A stretch of 64,000 nt of DNA from Costus lasius. Its lineage: Eukaryota > Streptophyta > Magnoliopsida > Zingiberales > Costaceae. The first letter of the stretch is position 1. Every line of letters starts with the position of its first letter. Positions 33,966 to 46,053 of the stretch are shown here, piece by piece. The DNA lies in the NCBI GenBank assembly GCA_027563935.2, contig CM050451.1, forward strand, positions 106,233,565 through 106,297,564, written 5' to 3'. Below the pieces are notes generated by a model. The model did not search any database, was not told the origin of the DNA, and saw nothing but the letters and a program-made list of their open reading frames with translations. The position numbers and the translations under genes are program-made.

Positions 33966-35397
33966 GCCATGAAATGCCTATATCAACACTTAATGGATTT
34001 GTCCTATCACAATAAAGACATCATCTTAGCAAGATAAGCACTCAGGCATTTGCCTATGAAAGGATTCCTTTAATAAGTGGGAAATTTTAAAACTCATATA
34101 TAGTTTTATCTTTTTTTTTTCTTGTTCACCGTCCAACTGATGATCTCAATCTAACTTATGTATCAAAGAGAGGATACTTTGGAAATCTTTGGGTTAACAC
34201 TTCGTATAGGTTCATAGAGAAGCCAGAAAAAGAACAATGAACAATCCTTGACTTTGAAATTTTTTAGACCAAAGGCAACCAAGTTGAGTTCAAACCCTGC
34301 CTAGTTGGTTGACATTTTGATCCACATCGTTTTCACTTAAACTTATCTAGTGTACAAGCAATATGTGCTAAATTTAAGGAGTTTGGAGCTTCTAAAGACT
34401 GAATTCAATCTACTTACCCCTAGAAAGTTACAGAATGAACTGACTCAATATTTGGCTTGGAGATTTTGTATAATTTGAACTTTAAACGTGAGTAGTCATA
34501 CAACCCATTTCATTGTGGCTTCTAAATTGCTGCCAATATTCATGGCTTCCAGCTGGACCTTGTTTGGGTGGAACCTACTGGTTTCTCTTATTTACATCCC
34601 ATGATAAATTTTCTCTCATATTCTCCATGGAACTGCAAATAGTCTTCTTTTTTTGTAGATGTATAGCCAATTGATTCGAATCAATACTGGTCCATTCTAC
34701 TCGATATGTGCTGATGCAACCTATACTAGTACAAGGTTTGTATCAATGTTATGTATATTCAATATTTATTATAAGTATCGCCGGGTACCATTAGTTATCG
34801 TGTGTCGAAACTAACTGGCATGTACCAATCCAATTATGGATTAGTCCACCGGGACTTCGGTATCTTAAACCTTGGATTCAATGCCTTGCAACAATGTTAT
34901 CTAGAAAGAACTAGGCTTGTGAAGTACTACTTGACTTCCAAATTAAAAACTTTCCAAACTAGGTAACCAACATAAAAACATCAAATTCAATTTTGTTTAA
35001 GGGAAGATCTTTATGAGCCTGAAATTTATTAGCTGTACGATCTTAAATCTATAAAAATGAAATATAATAAGGCTGCATATACAAACTCCTTACAAACATG
35101 CAATGTGGATGCCTTGTGCTCTGTACCTTCCAATGTATGCTGGTTTCCAAGTATTCTTATATGTGCACGAATATAGGCTCTTGTTCTTCTAAATGTATAT
35201 GACCTATATATGGAAATTTAGCTTATACTTTCCATGTTGAAGAATTGAAATGTCTATCAGTTGCATGGAACACATATAAACATTTTTTTGTACATTTTAA
35301 ATTCCCATGGTTTATCTGTGATTATACAAGATTTATATTGTATAATCACTATCATTTTCTTTTGCTGAACTAAAGAAAAAATTACTAAAAATCAACT

Positions 35398-35572
35398 TGA
35401 TAGGAACTCGTGCAAGAGCACGCCAAAGTAGACAAAGTAAATAACCTAGACAAAACTCAACCCTAATCCTAGAACCTTATTTATAGACTTTTACTACTTA
35501 GCGGACCGGGTATGACAAACTAACCCGAATCCACTTTATTAATAACCTACTAACACTAATGGGCCCGTAATA
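35398..35572 (-). repeat. Left 175 bp LTR
   Basis: TGATAGGAAC...CCCGTAATA, partner of 39913-40087. The last CA has mutated to TA. Confidence 0.85.
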
Positions 35573-35645
35573 ATTGCCCCCCTCTTGAATTAGCCTTGTC
35601 CTCAAGGCTGAAAACTTCCTTTTGTGTCGTCTCCAAGGTCCCACG

Positions 35646-37648
35646 TGTTGGTGTATATGCCCTTGGACCCGTTGTTGGTCAAGATTGTACTACTTGATAT
35701 TGATATTTATATATCATTCTGGCATTGTCGTTATTATGCTATGTTTACATCTGCGATTATGTACATGGATAATAATGTCCCTGGAGACAGATTGTATCTG
35801 TGCTCAAATGGTGTGTCCCCAGTCGAGTACTGAGTGGATAAGGGACAGCTCTGGTACATGTGAGACTGGTATATGGGCTGGTTAGGCACGGGGTGCTAAC
35901 GCAGACATATGGGTATATCAGTGGTGGATATACTGGACTGACCCGCTGTGAGGCTCTAACTTGGTGTCATGAGTTAAGCTCACAAGTGACAGGAGATGCA
36001 TTGATCCCTTGACTTGAGGTCATTGACTATTCTATATGGTTAGGAATATACTTTGATACAACCTAACGCCTCGCCGTAGCAGGGAGGTCATAACGGTTGT
36101 CATTGGGTATGTCACGACCCATATGAGAAGATCAATGGACAGACATAGGATTTGCCCTTTCCTGTGGAAAGCTTGATATCCATGGGCCCCCCCTATGGTT
36201 GCATGACTGAAAGTGTATGGCCATACCCAGGTGAAAGCCTGATTTAGTCATGACCATGAGATTGGATGAAAACAAAGTGCGGATATCAGTTTGGCAAAGA
36301 GACTGTAATGCATCAGTATCTTGTTGCGATGATGGGGATGTCGATGCTGATATCCATTCCGAAGACTTGGGTAGCAGCGATGCACTGCTAGGTGCCACTC
36401 ACTGCTTGTGATGACCTGAGTTCATCACTGCCAACATCAGAGGAACCTACGGGGTCGCACAACTTGATACTCAGGTTCTCATATTGATCGAGTAGCCTAA
36501 TGATCGAGTTATTAGATAACTCGGTCCTATTTGGGAGTATTCATCAGCGCCATTGTGCCTAATGAGATGGAAGGGACTTACCGGAGCTAAAATTCATTTT
36601 TGGCATGTTGACCCCGAGTTAACCACAGTTAGCTGTATTTAACTAAGGGTTGCATCTGATTGGATTCGATGACTTGATCAGCTGCTTAATGAAGTTGAGC
36701 GAGGCTAAATGGACCATGAGGCCATATGGGCATGAGGCCCAATTGGCGGTGAGGCCCAATGGGCCGTAAGGCCCAATTAGTAGTAAGGCCTAGTGGGCCA
36801 TGATGGTAAGTCGCCTGGGCCCAATGGAAATCATGAGAATTAAATACTGCATTTAGTTCTGGGAATTAATTTTGTATTTAATTCTGTAATTAATTCTAAG
36901 TTTAATGATGAATTTAATTCTGAATTTGAAGAGTCATGCTATTAATGATCATTATGAGACTTTATTTTAAGGTTTTAATGAGTCATTATGAGACTTTAAT
37001 TCAGAGTTTAATTCTATAATTAATTCTTAATTTAATTCTACAATTAATGATGAATTTATTACAGAGATTAATTCTGAATTTATTTCAGAATACCAGAGAT
37101 CATCATGCTTTCTATATAATGGCTAGGAGGGTTGAGAAGAAAAGGGTTCGAACGAGGAGAAGTCTCCGAGAGACTCGCGCGGGGAGACTTCATTCGCAAG
37201 CTTGGAGCTTGGCTATTTCCCCTTTGAGACTATCGCTTGAAGACTTGATTCGCAAGCTTGGAGTTTGGCGATTTCTCCTTCTTCCCCTCCTCTTGGCATT
37301 CACAAGGTTGGACCTTGGCGAGTTTCCACCATCTACTCCTCTTGGTGCATTCACTGTGTGGGTGGCACAAGTTCTTGAGGACTCCCAGAGGCGTGGATCT
37401 TCTTCCCGAGGCTAGCACCGGGCGTGGAAGAAGAGAACTTGAGCGTCGGCTGTGTGCGAGACTGCAGAGGGCGAACATTTGGGCGCCTGCATCGCATCTT
37501 TTGTCTTCGCTTCAAGGTATCATCTCCTACTCACCGTGTCGATTCCTTCGCATGACTCGATCTTCTGGGTTTTTGGGACTGGCCTGTTTCGGGGATTGCT
37601 TCCGCTGTGCTTGTTCTAAAATTTTAAAATCCCCGGGGTTTTCCAACA
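35646..37648 (+). mobile_element. Nested 2,003 bp solo LTR
   Basis: Starts TGTTGG and ends CCAACA, inside the gag-only element. CCACG lies directly on both sides (35641-35645 and 37649-37653). A TATATAA promoter-like box at 37113-37119 suggests plus orientation. The interior has a block of GAGGCCCAATGGGCC-type units (about 36715-36800) and a TTTAATTCTGAATTTAAT-rich block (about 36840-37085). No coding domains, so it is a solo LTR left after recombination. The parent family is not identified. Confidence 0.85.
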
Positions 37649-37653
37649 CCACG

Positions 37654-39053
37654 GCACTCGATCCTCTCCCTCCAGATCTTCATCTTCGGCTAGCAACATC
37701 ACACGGAATTGCTTGTTCGCGCATCGGTGCATTGGATGATATGGTTGATCACACTGGAAGCATAGCCATTTCTCTCTCTTATTGATGTACTCTTGATGGG
37801 ACATAGCTTTGTTCCTTCTAGAACGATCATAAGTGCTTGCAGATGTACGTTGACCCCCCACCTCTTTGGAGCCATTATGGGATGGCCCACCTCCTTTCCC
37901 TTCAGCAGGCAGTGTACTGCTAGAATTTACACTAATGCTTCTTCTTGGCTGCTGGACACTATAGGCTGAAACCACTTGGGAAGTTGAATCTGGCACAGCT
38001 GGATTAGGAGGAAAGCTTCCTCCCCAAGAATAGTTCCCACTGTCTGGCTGGCTTTTGCTTACCACCCCTTATGTCCCTGTCCGCCCTTGCAATGTGGATC
38101 CCCCAATCAGCTCCTTCTTAATGACTCGAGCGAGAGTCATGGCACGCATAACATTAGTGGGTAAGAAGGCTCGAACCTTCTCTCTGATAGCGCTGTTTAG
38201 GCTCTTTAGGAAGAAACCCACGTACTGTTCCTCGGACAGCAGGTATCTGTAAAACAATCTCCTCAAAAACCCCTATGTGCTCGGTCACAATCAGGAGACC
38301 CTGTTCTAAGGCTGTCAGACACTCATAGGCTGAAGTGGCTAGAAACTCATTATAGCGCTGTAGCATTTCCTCTTTCAGCCTCTCCCATGTCAGATTGAAA
38401 ATCCTCCTTCTCATCCACCGGAACCAGTGCCCTGCTGAGCCTTCCATGCTCACAAAAGCCATCGGGACCTTGTATTCATATGTCGTCCTCTGGATATCAA
38501 AGTACTGCTCAGCCCGTGCAATCCATCCTACGGGGTCAGTCCTATCAAATTTTGGAATCTCTATACGTCTATGGATCCACCATATGTCCTCCCCAGAAGT
38601 CATCCCCCTAGCCGGGTCTCCTAAGTGAACTCCACCTCCCCGTCTGTCAACATCAATAATTTCTATCCTGTTTGGCCTCATGCTTGACTCTGGTGGGGAC
38701 CAATGCTCACGTGCCTGTGGAGGTCGGTATGGTTCCTTGCCTTGGCGATAGTTAGGGCCTATTGAAAATTCCCTTTATTCATCTCTCCTTTCTTTCATTG
38801 TCTCTGTCAAATTTCTCATCTTGTTCCTCAACTCATCTATAACCCCGAAGTGTCGCTCCATCTCATCCTGGCGCTTGTTAAATCCAGCCATTTCCTCCCG
38901 ATGTAGACGCCGCTTTTCCGTTGTCGTCATAGTTTCAATTCTTTTATCCTCCCCCGCAGATTGAAGTTCCTCTCGTATAATCGCAAGAGAACTTTGCACT
39001 TCTACTACTGTCTTCTCCAAAGCCTCCAATCTAGCCTCACTACGTGTAGTCAT
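37654..39053 (-). pseudogene. Gag of the gag-only element
   Basis: Minus-strand gag in three frames. 39053-38775 is a coiled-coil N-terminus (MTTRSEARLEALEKTVVEV...). 38681-38154 is the capsid domain (RRIEIPKFDRTDPVGWIARAEQYF...AFVSMEGSAGHWFRWM...LKEEMLQRY). 38065 downward has a Ser/Pro linker and the zinc knuckle CFQCDQPYHPMHRC. Frame breaks lie between the blocks. The gag frame runs into the nested solo LTR. Confidence 0.8.
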
Positions 39054-39912
39054 CCTTAAGGTTTTTTTTTTGATGCTACAGTACTCGAACAGTATTTTTT
39101 TTCCTAACTCTCTGTTTTTTTTTAAACCTAGCTATAGTCCCGAGCTGCGTTCGTCTACCCGAAGTCGCCTTCACCCGCCTACGCTCGGTTCCACTCGAGC
39201 CGCCTCCGTCCATGCTCTCTTCGCCGGCCAGCTGTGTTCGTCGCCAGCTAGGGTTCCAGCAAGGGTACAGAAAAGGTTCAGGCTTGGGTTCCGGCCAGAA
39301 GGGAGGCGTCGGCGTCGTCTTCCACAAGCTTCCGAAAAGCAGTTTGCTGCTCAGGCTTCCGCTGGTCGTCACGCAAGTGGCGAAGAGAGTCTCCGCCGTC
39401 GCCTTGTCTTTTGTGTTGGTGCTGCCTCGTTGTCGCCTGCCACTGCGCCTCTTTGACGACACTTAATCGCAACCGCAGCCGCCCATCGTAGGTGATGATG
39501 CCTTCCGAAACGGACACACGAGCGTACGAGAGTAACACTCTAATCTCTTCCAATGCCCGCGATGCTCAGATCTAGATCTCCTTCGAGAGAACCTTCCGTG
39601 CATGAGTGAGCGGCGCGCCTAGAAGCTCTTTCCGCCGCTTCTCCTTCTACTGGAACACAAACTGATAGTCTATCCTGCTGCTCGCCTCCTCTATCCTGCT
39701 GTCGACGCCACCGATGTCGACTTCCAACCTTCAACTTGATAGTCACCTCCTCCTAGGATTTCAGGGGACTCCTCCCTAGGGTTTCCTTCGTCGGTTTGAT
39801 TTACGATAATAGATCCACCGATTAGATCTACCATCGACAACGGAATTTCTTCCGCTTTTATCCGTCGCCGGACCACCGTTCCCCGGCGATCGATCCGGCA
39901 GGTCAGACCAAT

Positions 39913-40087
39913 TGATAGGAACTCGTGCAAGAACACGCCAAAGTAGACAAAGTAAATAACCTAGACAAAACTCAACCCTAACCCTAGGCCCTTATTTATA
40001 GACTTTTATTACTTAGCGGACCGGGTATGACAAACCAACCCAGATCCACTTTATTAATAACCTACTAACACTAATCGGCCCGTAACA
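39913..40087 (-). repeat. Right 175 bp LTR (5' LTR)
   Basis: TGATAGGAAC...CGTAACA. On the minus strand it holds a TATAAATA box (about 39993-40000), fitting transcription toward gag. Confidence 0.85.
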
Positions 40088-41869
40088 CAACTGCTCTATG
40101 AATGTGATAGGAACGTTTTAAGTATTGGTCCAAGGCAGCTTACCAGCATAGCTTGGATTTGTATATATAGGCACAGACCTACACATGGCATGCGCAGACT
40201 AACATCATTGATTATCATTTAATATTTTATAAATCATATGAATCTTGATATTCCTATGTTTTTGTATATTGGTTTATGCTTAGACCAGTATATGCCAAAC
40301 TTATTACTTGGTATGGATTGATATTTTAATCCTAGGTGAATAAAGATGAAAATATGCTTGAAATGGTTTATATGACGCATATATCATCATTTAAGGACAC
40401 TATGACCATAAGTAGTAATAGTAATGTATTAGCAACTCAATATTATGAGAAATAATAATGTACTAGCTGATTACCGGGATCTAAATCATCCTTGTGACCC
40501 TTCCTTGTTGAATCATGAGTTACTACGAGAGAGTTGTCCTAGCTATTTGTTGCACTTCTCATTAATTCTGCTCAGAAAGCTTTCTTTTATTTCTTTAATA
40601 AGACCATGATGTTAAAGATGGTTGTTTATATACATTTAAATAGACTTGTCCCAAACTGGGTTTCAAGTTTCAATATTGGTTCATGTTTGTCTCAAATTCC
40701 ATCTTGCGATGCACAGCATGCCTACAATTCAATCATGAACTTCATTTTAATCTTTTTGGTTTGTTGTTTTAACGTATGACCCACTTTCTAAAAGATCAGA
40801 TTATAATATTCACTACTGCTCTGAAGTGGTCTGCATTCCTCTGGTTTGGTAACTGTTATTTACCTCTCCTTTTCTCCATTCGGTAGCTTTTCGCTACTAG
40901 CTTATCAGAATTCAAATAGTCATTTAGCTTAACTTGCTCTTTCAGTCTTCTTTTTTTACCTTTTGCGTTGTTTGGCTTGCATAATACTTATTTAAGGACC
41001 GTAATCTCTTTTACTGAATGTTTGTCAGATGCATATCCTAATATTTTGTAAACCTTCGGATTAAACTATCAGTTTTTGAAAGTTGATGACACCATTAATT
41101 TTAGCAAAAATCAATAGCCTTTGGGTGAGTGTGAATTGAAAATGTTGTAGACAAGGCAATGAAACTTTCGAAACTTAGTAGGAATATTTATGTGGAATTT
41201 TGGCTATTGTTTACCGAGGACAAGAGCTGGCGAATAGTTCAAACTACTATGCAAATTATATATAACATATCGTTGTTTGAGCAGAATTTAGATATTGTTC
41301 TTGTAAAAGGAGATTTGCGCTATAGTTTTAAACATTTTACAGGTCCGCCTCTGCTTGGTGTCATCCATCTATAATGTTTGATTGGAAATTATTATTGTGC
41401 AAACTTAATGAATCTGTCTCCCATGCTTTTAACAGACTGTATAATATCCTTGTGCTTGCCCTCAATTGTTTCTCAGCATTGCATGATTCAATATGCATTA
41501 GGTTTTTCATAACTCAAGTTATTCTTTTTACTGCATGCAACAGGAACAAACATGGAGAATCATCGAACTTTTATAGTAAAATGTGCAATATCTTGTCCTA
41601 CTTTTGTGTTGTTTTGTTTTGTTTTTTGCGTTAGTTAAGCGTCATGCAATTCAAGTAGCTCGTGAGTCGTTATGAAAACTTGTATTATTTGTCTGAAGAA
41701 ACGAGTATATATAGCTTTCTACATGTTGACTTGGATTCTTATTGTATAATACAAATCTATCTTTTGTTTCTTCACGCTTATTCACTTGATAGATGACTCT
41801 CGTTCCCTCAAGATTGTCTGGTGGTGCATTTTATATTGAGTTGGTAGGATAAAAATAAAAAATAATACT

Positions 41870-42344
41870 TTTTATTCTAAAAATGTTTTGGTTTTTTTTT
41901 TTTTTTAAAAAAAATCATTTGGAGTGTTTCAAACTCCAAGGCTCTATGGAGTTTGAACAAAATTAAACATTAAAATGAACCCAAGCTTTAATTCAACTTT
42001 TTTAAGTGCGTCCTCACATGCTGGGCTGAGTGGGCGGATCCCATGACATGGGCCTATTCTTCTTGTTTTTTGGGCTCTTCTCTATTCTAATCCAATTTAT
42101 CCATCCGTAGTCCGCAACTCCGCACCCACATTGGACCAACGGTCAAATTTTTCAAAAAGAAGCAGCTGTCGCCAACGGTCTTATATTTGAAATCATAAGA
42201 AAAAACCAAAAATCTCCATCTGACTCTTTATATTCGCTTCAATGTACCTGCCTGCCCTCGTCGTTACGAAAGCGAGGAAGGAAAGGCGAATCGCCAACAA
42301 GCCCTAGAAGACGAAAGAGGAAGAAGGAAAAAGGATCGAAAGCC
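41870..42344 (+). promoter_or_regulatory. Promoter with two MSA-type sites
   Basis: Between X' and the acidic-protein gene. CCAACGGTC occurs at 42136-42144 and again at 42172-42180. The AACGG core is the M-phase-specific activator (MSA) element bound by three-repeat MYB factors in plants. A TTTATAT box lies at about 42227-42233, near 110 bp before the ATG. Two sites this close upstream suggest G2/M expression. This is inference from motifs only. Confidence 0.6.
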
Positions 42345-45234
42345 ATGGATCTCCACAGCCTCACGAGGAAAGAGCTCCAATCGCTCTGCAAGCAGCACCG
42401 CATCCCCGCCAACATGACCAACGTCGCCATGGCCGACGCGCTCCAAGCTCTTCTCGATGTATGCTCTCCCCTGCCCTGTCGTTTTCAGTGCTCTTCTCTT
42501 CTTTCCTCGGCTCAATAATTGTATGGAACGAAAATTTCAGGTCGGAGAGATGGAAGGGAGTGTCCAGGACACGCTGCAGAACCAGACTCCAAAGAAATCC
42601 CTTGCGAGCGCTGCCGCCCCGATCCGCTCTTCCCGCAGGACCTCCGCTCGCCGGCCGGCCGAGGTGGTCGCACCCGCCTCGGTAGAACCTAAGGATCATC
42701 CAGCGAGCCCCCTTCCTCGTGCTCGTCGTGTGGTCGCCAGGGCTTCTGAGATCCGGAGGCTGGTCTCCGAAGATGACGTGGAGGAGGAAAAGAAAGAGGT
42801 CCTGGTGGAGAACACACCCATGACCACTACAGTAAAGCGTGGGAGAAGGACGAGCAAGAAAGGGAATGATGATATCAAGAAAGAAGGTGCTGTCGAAACA
42901 ACTCCGATGATTCGCAATGGGCGGAGGATGACCGCTCGGGGTGGGGCTGAAACCAAAGCTGTGGAGCAAGATGAGACGGACTATACGGTCCTGTCATCGA
43001 GGACTACAACTCGCCGGACAAGGCAATCTTCCAAGGCGATCGTAGTTGACGTCGCAACGACGGCTGCGAGGAGCACGAGGGCGCGAACGAGGGCCTCTGT
43101 CATTGAGACGGGAACCTTGGCTCCCGAAGCAGAACAAGTGGAAAAAGGTGGATTGTTAAACATGGTTAGTTCAACTTCTTAAAAATTTCCTTTCCCTATC
43201 TAATTAGGTCGTGTGGGATTTATAGAGATTGAGGTGAAAATTTGTGCGGAGAGAGACGGTGATTCTTCGTTCCCTTCTGGTGAGAAGACCATGGATTGGA
43301 AAACAGGGGACATTGATTCGAAAGAAGGCAACTTGGTGGTCGTTGAAGATGGAACAGGTGAACCAGAAGCTGAAGAATATGCAGATATGAAGGAGTTGGA
43401 AGGTTTGATCCAAGAGAAAGAATATGAGTTAGCAAAAGGGGATACTGATGATAAATATGAAGAGTGCCATTTGGCGGAGGTTGACACCGATATTTATCAG
43501 CATCAGCTTACCACAGAGGCAGAGGTTGAAATGGCCGCCCCAGAGGCTGATGCTGTTGTGGTATTGGAAGGTTTGACCCAAGAGAAAGAGGAATTGGTGG
43601 AAGACGAAAGTGATGAGCTTGCCCAAGATGAAGTGGCCTCACCAAAAGGTGATATAGTCAATCTAGAGTTGGAAAATGCGGCCCAAGAAGAAGAAGATGA
43701 AGTGATCTCACCACTAAATGAAGGAATTCTCGCTCTGGAGTTGGAAAATGAGGCCCGAGAAAAAGAATTAGAGGAAAAAGGTAAATTTATTAAGAGGTTT
43801 TTGGTAAATTATTATTTCATCAAATTTGCTAGTTAACAAGTGATAATAATTGTGAAATCAAAGGTTCCCTTGATAAAGACGATCAGTGTATTGGTTCTTT
43901 GCTTCCTTATACCGAGAAGACCTTGGATTTGGCAAGCATGGACGCTGATGTGCTTTGTGAACCAGAATGCAATTTGGTGGTCAATGACAACACGAGCCCT
44001 CAACAGCAGCTTCCCCTACAAATTGAAGAATATGGAATAGCAACCAAAGAAGCTGAAGAGTTTGCGGAAGTTGAGTTGGAAATTGTTGCTCAAAAAGAAG
44101 GCGGTGATGAAGAAACGGAAAGAGGTTAACTTTTTTAAGTACTATTGCCCTTGTTCGTTGCACCTTAACGTACCATTTGCTTAATCCTTAGCAAATAAAT
44201 AATCTATTTGATGTTTAGGTTCTGAAATCAAATGTTCTCTCAAAAGAGGTGATGATGTTGATGATGAGGTATCCTATTCGGCAGAAGTCGATATCTCTAA
44301 TATCTGTTCCATGGATTTGAAAGACATTGGTGAAGGATGTACCGAGGGAGATGAGGACGAAATTGTCAATAGAAAAGATTGTGAACAAGATTCCAATGCG
44401 GTTGTCACAAATCTTCCAGACCATGAACTCATTGTAAATGCTAAAGAAGATGGAATGACCCGAGATGCTCCAGTAATCACCGAAGAGCAAGAGCCGAATA
44501 AAGCTGACGATGAGTTTCCTGGATTAAAAGGATCACCAGTCCTAGGCCTTGTATCTTCCTTAGAGAAGCTGACGATCCTCGGAGATGCTGGAGACGAGCA
44601 AAACAAGGAAGTGGAAGAAATGAGGCTAGCTCTTCTCCCTGAAGATGAAATTTCTACTGAAACGGACATTTCCATCACCCTGAATCAAGTTTCTATTGAT
44701 GCTGGAAATGAGAAACCGGATTTAGTAATAGGATCTGTTTTGAATAGTGAAATTGCTGGATCAAATAACGTTGACTTGCCTGCTGAAATCGTGGGAAAAG
44801 TTGGAGAGTTTCAAGAACATCCAGATGTCATCTTTGAAGTGGGTAAAGGCAGGGAGAAGAGCCAGTATTTTGAGCCAAACAATGAGAACGATATTGAAGT
44901 AGCGGTGGAAATTGGTGCTGAGAAGAAAAGCCAATGTTGCGAGGCAAACAAAGAGAATATTGGAGAAGTGGCGCTGGAAAATGGTGCTGATATGCCTGTA
45001 GACTTGAATGAGATGAGCCTGATAAAGCTTAAGAAGCTCTACAAAGAGAAGATAAACAACATCAACAATAACAAGGTATGGTTTAACGAATGAACCTTCA
45101 TGTAATCACCGTGTTCTTCTATTAGGGCGTTTGGGCCTTATGAAATCAATTTTGATACCCATCTTGCTTTGTTTATCAGGTGGCAGGAAGAAGATTAGCT
45201 CTTACTGAGATCAATGATAACATTGCGAGTTAAT
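42345..45234 (+). CDS. Acidic nuclear protein (At5g17160/At3g03130 type)
   Basis: Six exons: 42345-42458, 42541-43147, 43208-43780, 43864-44124, 44219-45075, 45181-45234. Introns 2-4 are all phase 1 with G|GT joins. This is why the exon-2 donor at 43148 was preferred over the stronger-looking one at 43165, which would give an immediate stop. Product about 821 residues. The N-terminus MDLHSLTRKELQSLCKQHRIPANMTNVAMADAL is a SAP-like helix pair conserved in plant relatives. Next come basic Arg/Ser/Thr repeats (RTTTRRTRQSS-like), likely DNA- or chromatin-contacting, then long Asp/Glu-rich stretches. A KEN box (ANKENI) lies near the end, and a short conserved tail KVAGRRLALTEIND closes it. Arabidopsis homologues are annotated only as aspartic/glutamic acid-rich proteins. 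The KEN box and the upstream MSA sites suggest a mitotic role. Confidence 0.85.
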
Positions 45235-46053
45235 CTCTGATAAAGCATCTTGGTCTCCTAAGTGCCAATTAATATTGGCCAATATACAATGTTATGATTT
45301 CAATACTATGTGGATCTGGTATTTGAAGATCCCCACAAGCTTTGTTGTATGCTGAGAAACCATGGTTTCTTCAGCCTTTCAAGCACTTACGCAAGAGATG
45401 ATAATAAACTGAGCGGTTTTCGCAATTTCCACTTGTTGTACTTGATCCATATAATATTAAACTGAGTGGTTTTCGCAATTTCCACCTTCATACTTGATGC
45501 CGCCGGGTTGATGAATATCTAAGCAATAATAATATTTCACATGAGATAACCAATGGTTGAGCACACGAAACCAATGAATAAAGTACAAGCTTATTCGAGC
45601 ATAGTCGAATGACACGTATGCTCTCTCAAATAGGCCTTCAACAGAGAATGGCAAGGCTGCTTGTCTTGACCGCTGCTTGTCTGCTCTGGAAGAGCATGGC
45701 AAGGCTGACTAATTCTATATAAAAGGTTCATAGTGTGCATCAAAGTAAAAACATTCGTCTGATATTCTCTGTTACAAGCAATGTTTCAAAAGATCACTCA
45801 AATCTGTTACAGTCGTCAACAAAACCAGTGACTTAAATTGATGATGAACCTTGTAGAACAATAGAAGATGGAACCGACTAATTACTTCGGTTGTTAGCTT
45901 ACATATCAATAAAAGAAAGCTTTATGACAACAGGTACATCATTTGCTCATAAGAAACCACGTCGTAATACAGATTTTACTAGCACTTGGCAGAATCCTAA
46001 ATTGAACTCAACTCCTATGTTGATCCTTAAACCAAATCAACCGTGACCATAAT
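45235..46053. other. 3' flank with 54 bp imperfect duplication
   Basis: Holds the acidic-protein gene's 3' region. AAACTGAGCGGTTTTCGCAA and its near copy (AAACTGAGTGG...) lie 54 bp apart (about 45405-45432 and 45459-45486). A second small echo (ATGGCAAGGCTG at about 45649 and 45693) is nearby. No gene. Confidence 0.5.

Larger units (their letters stand above)
35398..40087 (-). mobile_element. Gag-only LTR element (TR-GAG-like)
   Basis: Short LTRs of 175 bp (35398-35572 and 39913-40087, about 10 differences) flank a minus-strand interior with gag but no pol. Target duplication is CAACT. Without the nested solo LTR it would be about 2.7 kb. The interior runs from a long leader (about 39060-39910) to gag and straight to a short tail with a purine tract (minus strand AAGAGGGGGGCAAT, about 35573-35586). 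There is no gap where protease to RNase H should be, other than the nested insertion, which lies just past the zinc knuckle. This matches the described TR-GAG class of non-autonomous elements. I could not assign the primer tRNA. Confidence 0.85.
34701..41869. repeat. Segment X', copy B (interrupted)
   Basis: Second copy of segment X: 34701-35397 and 40093-41869, split by the 35398-40087 element. CAACT at 35393-35397 is repeated at 40088-40092. Divergence from copy A is about 5-6% by eye, clearly more than between the NPF copies. The copies lose similarity after ATAATAC at about 41869. No conserved coding frame. Confidence 0.75.

Noticed and set aside
33341..34015. 209- and 118-codon Ser/Pro/Leu or Glu/Arg/Gly-rich frames
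   Set aside because: They are translations of a purine-rich minisatellite, which is open in several frames by composition.
41159..41374. 71-codon frame in segment X'
   Set aside because: The matching sequence in copy A (about 18500-18720) contains an early stop, so it is not conserved.
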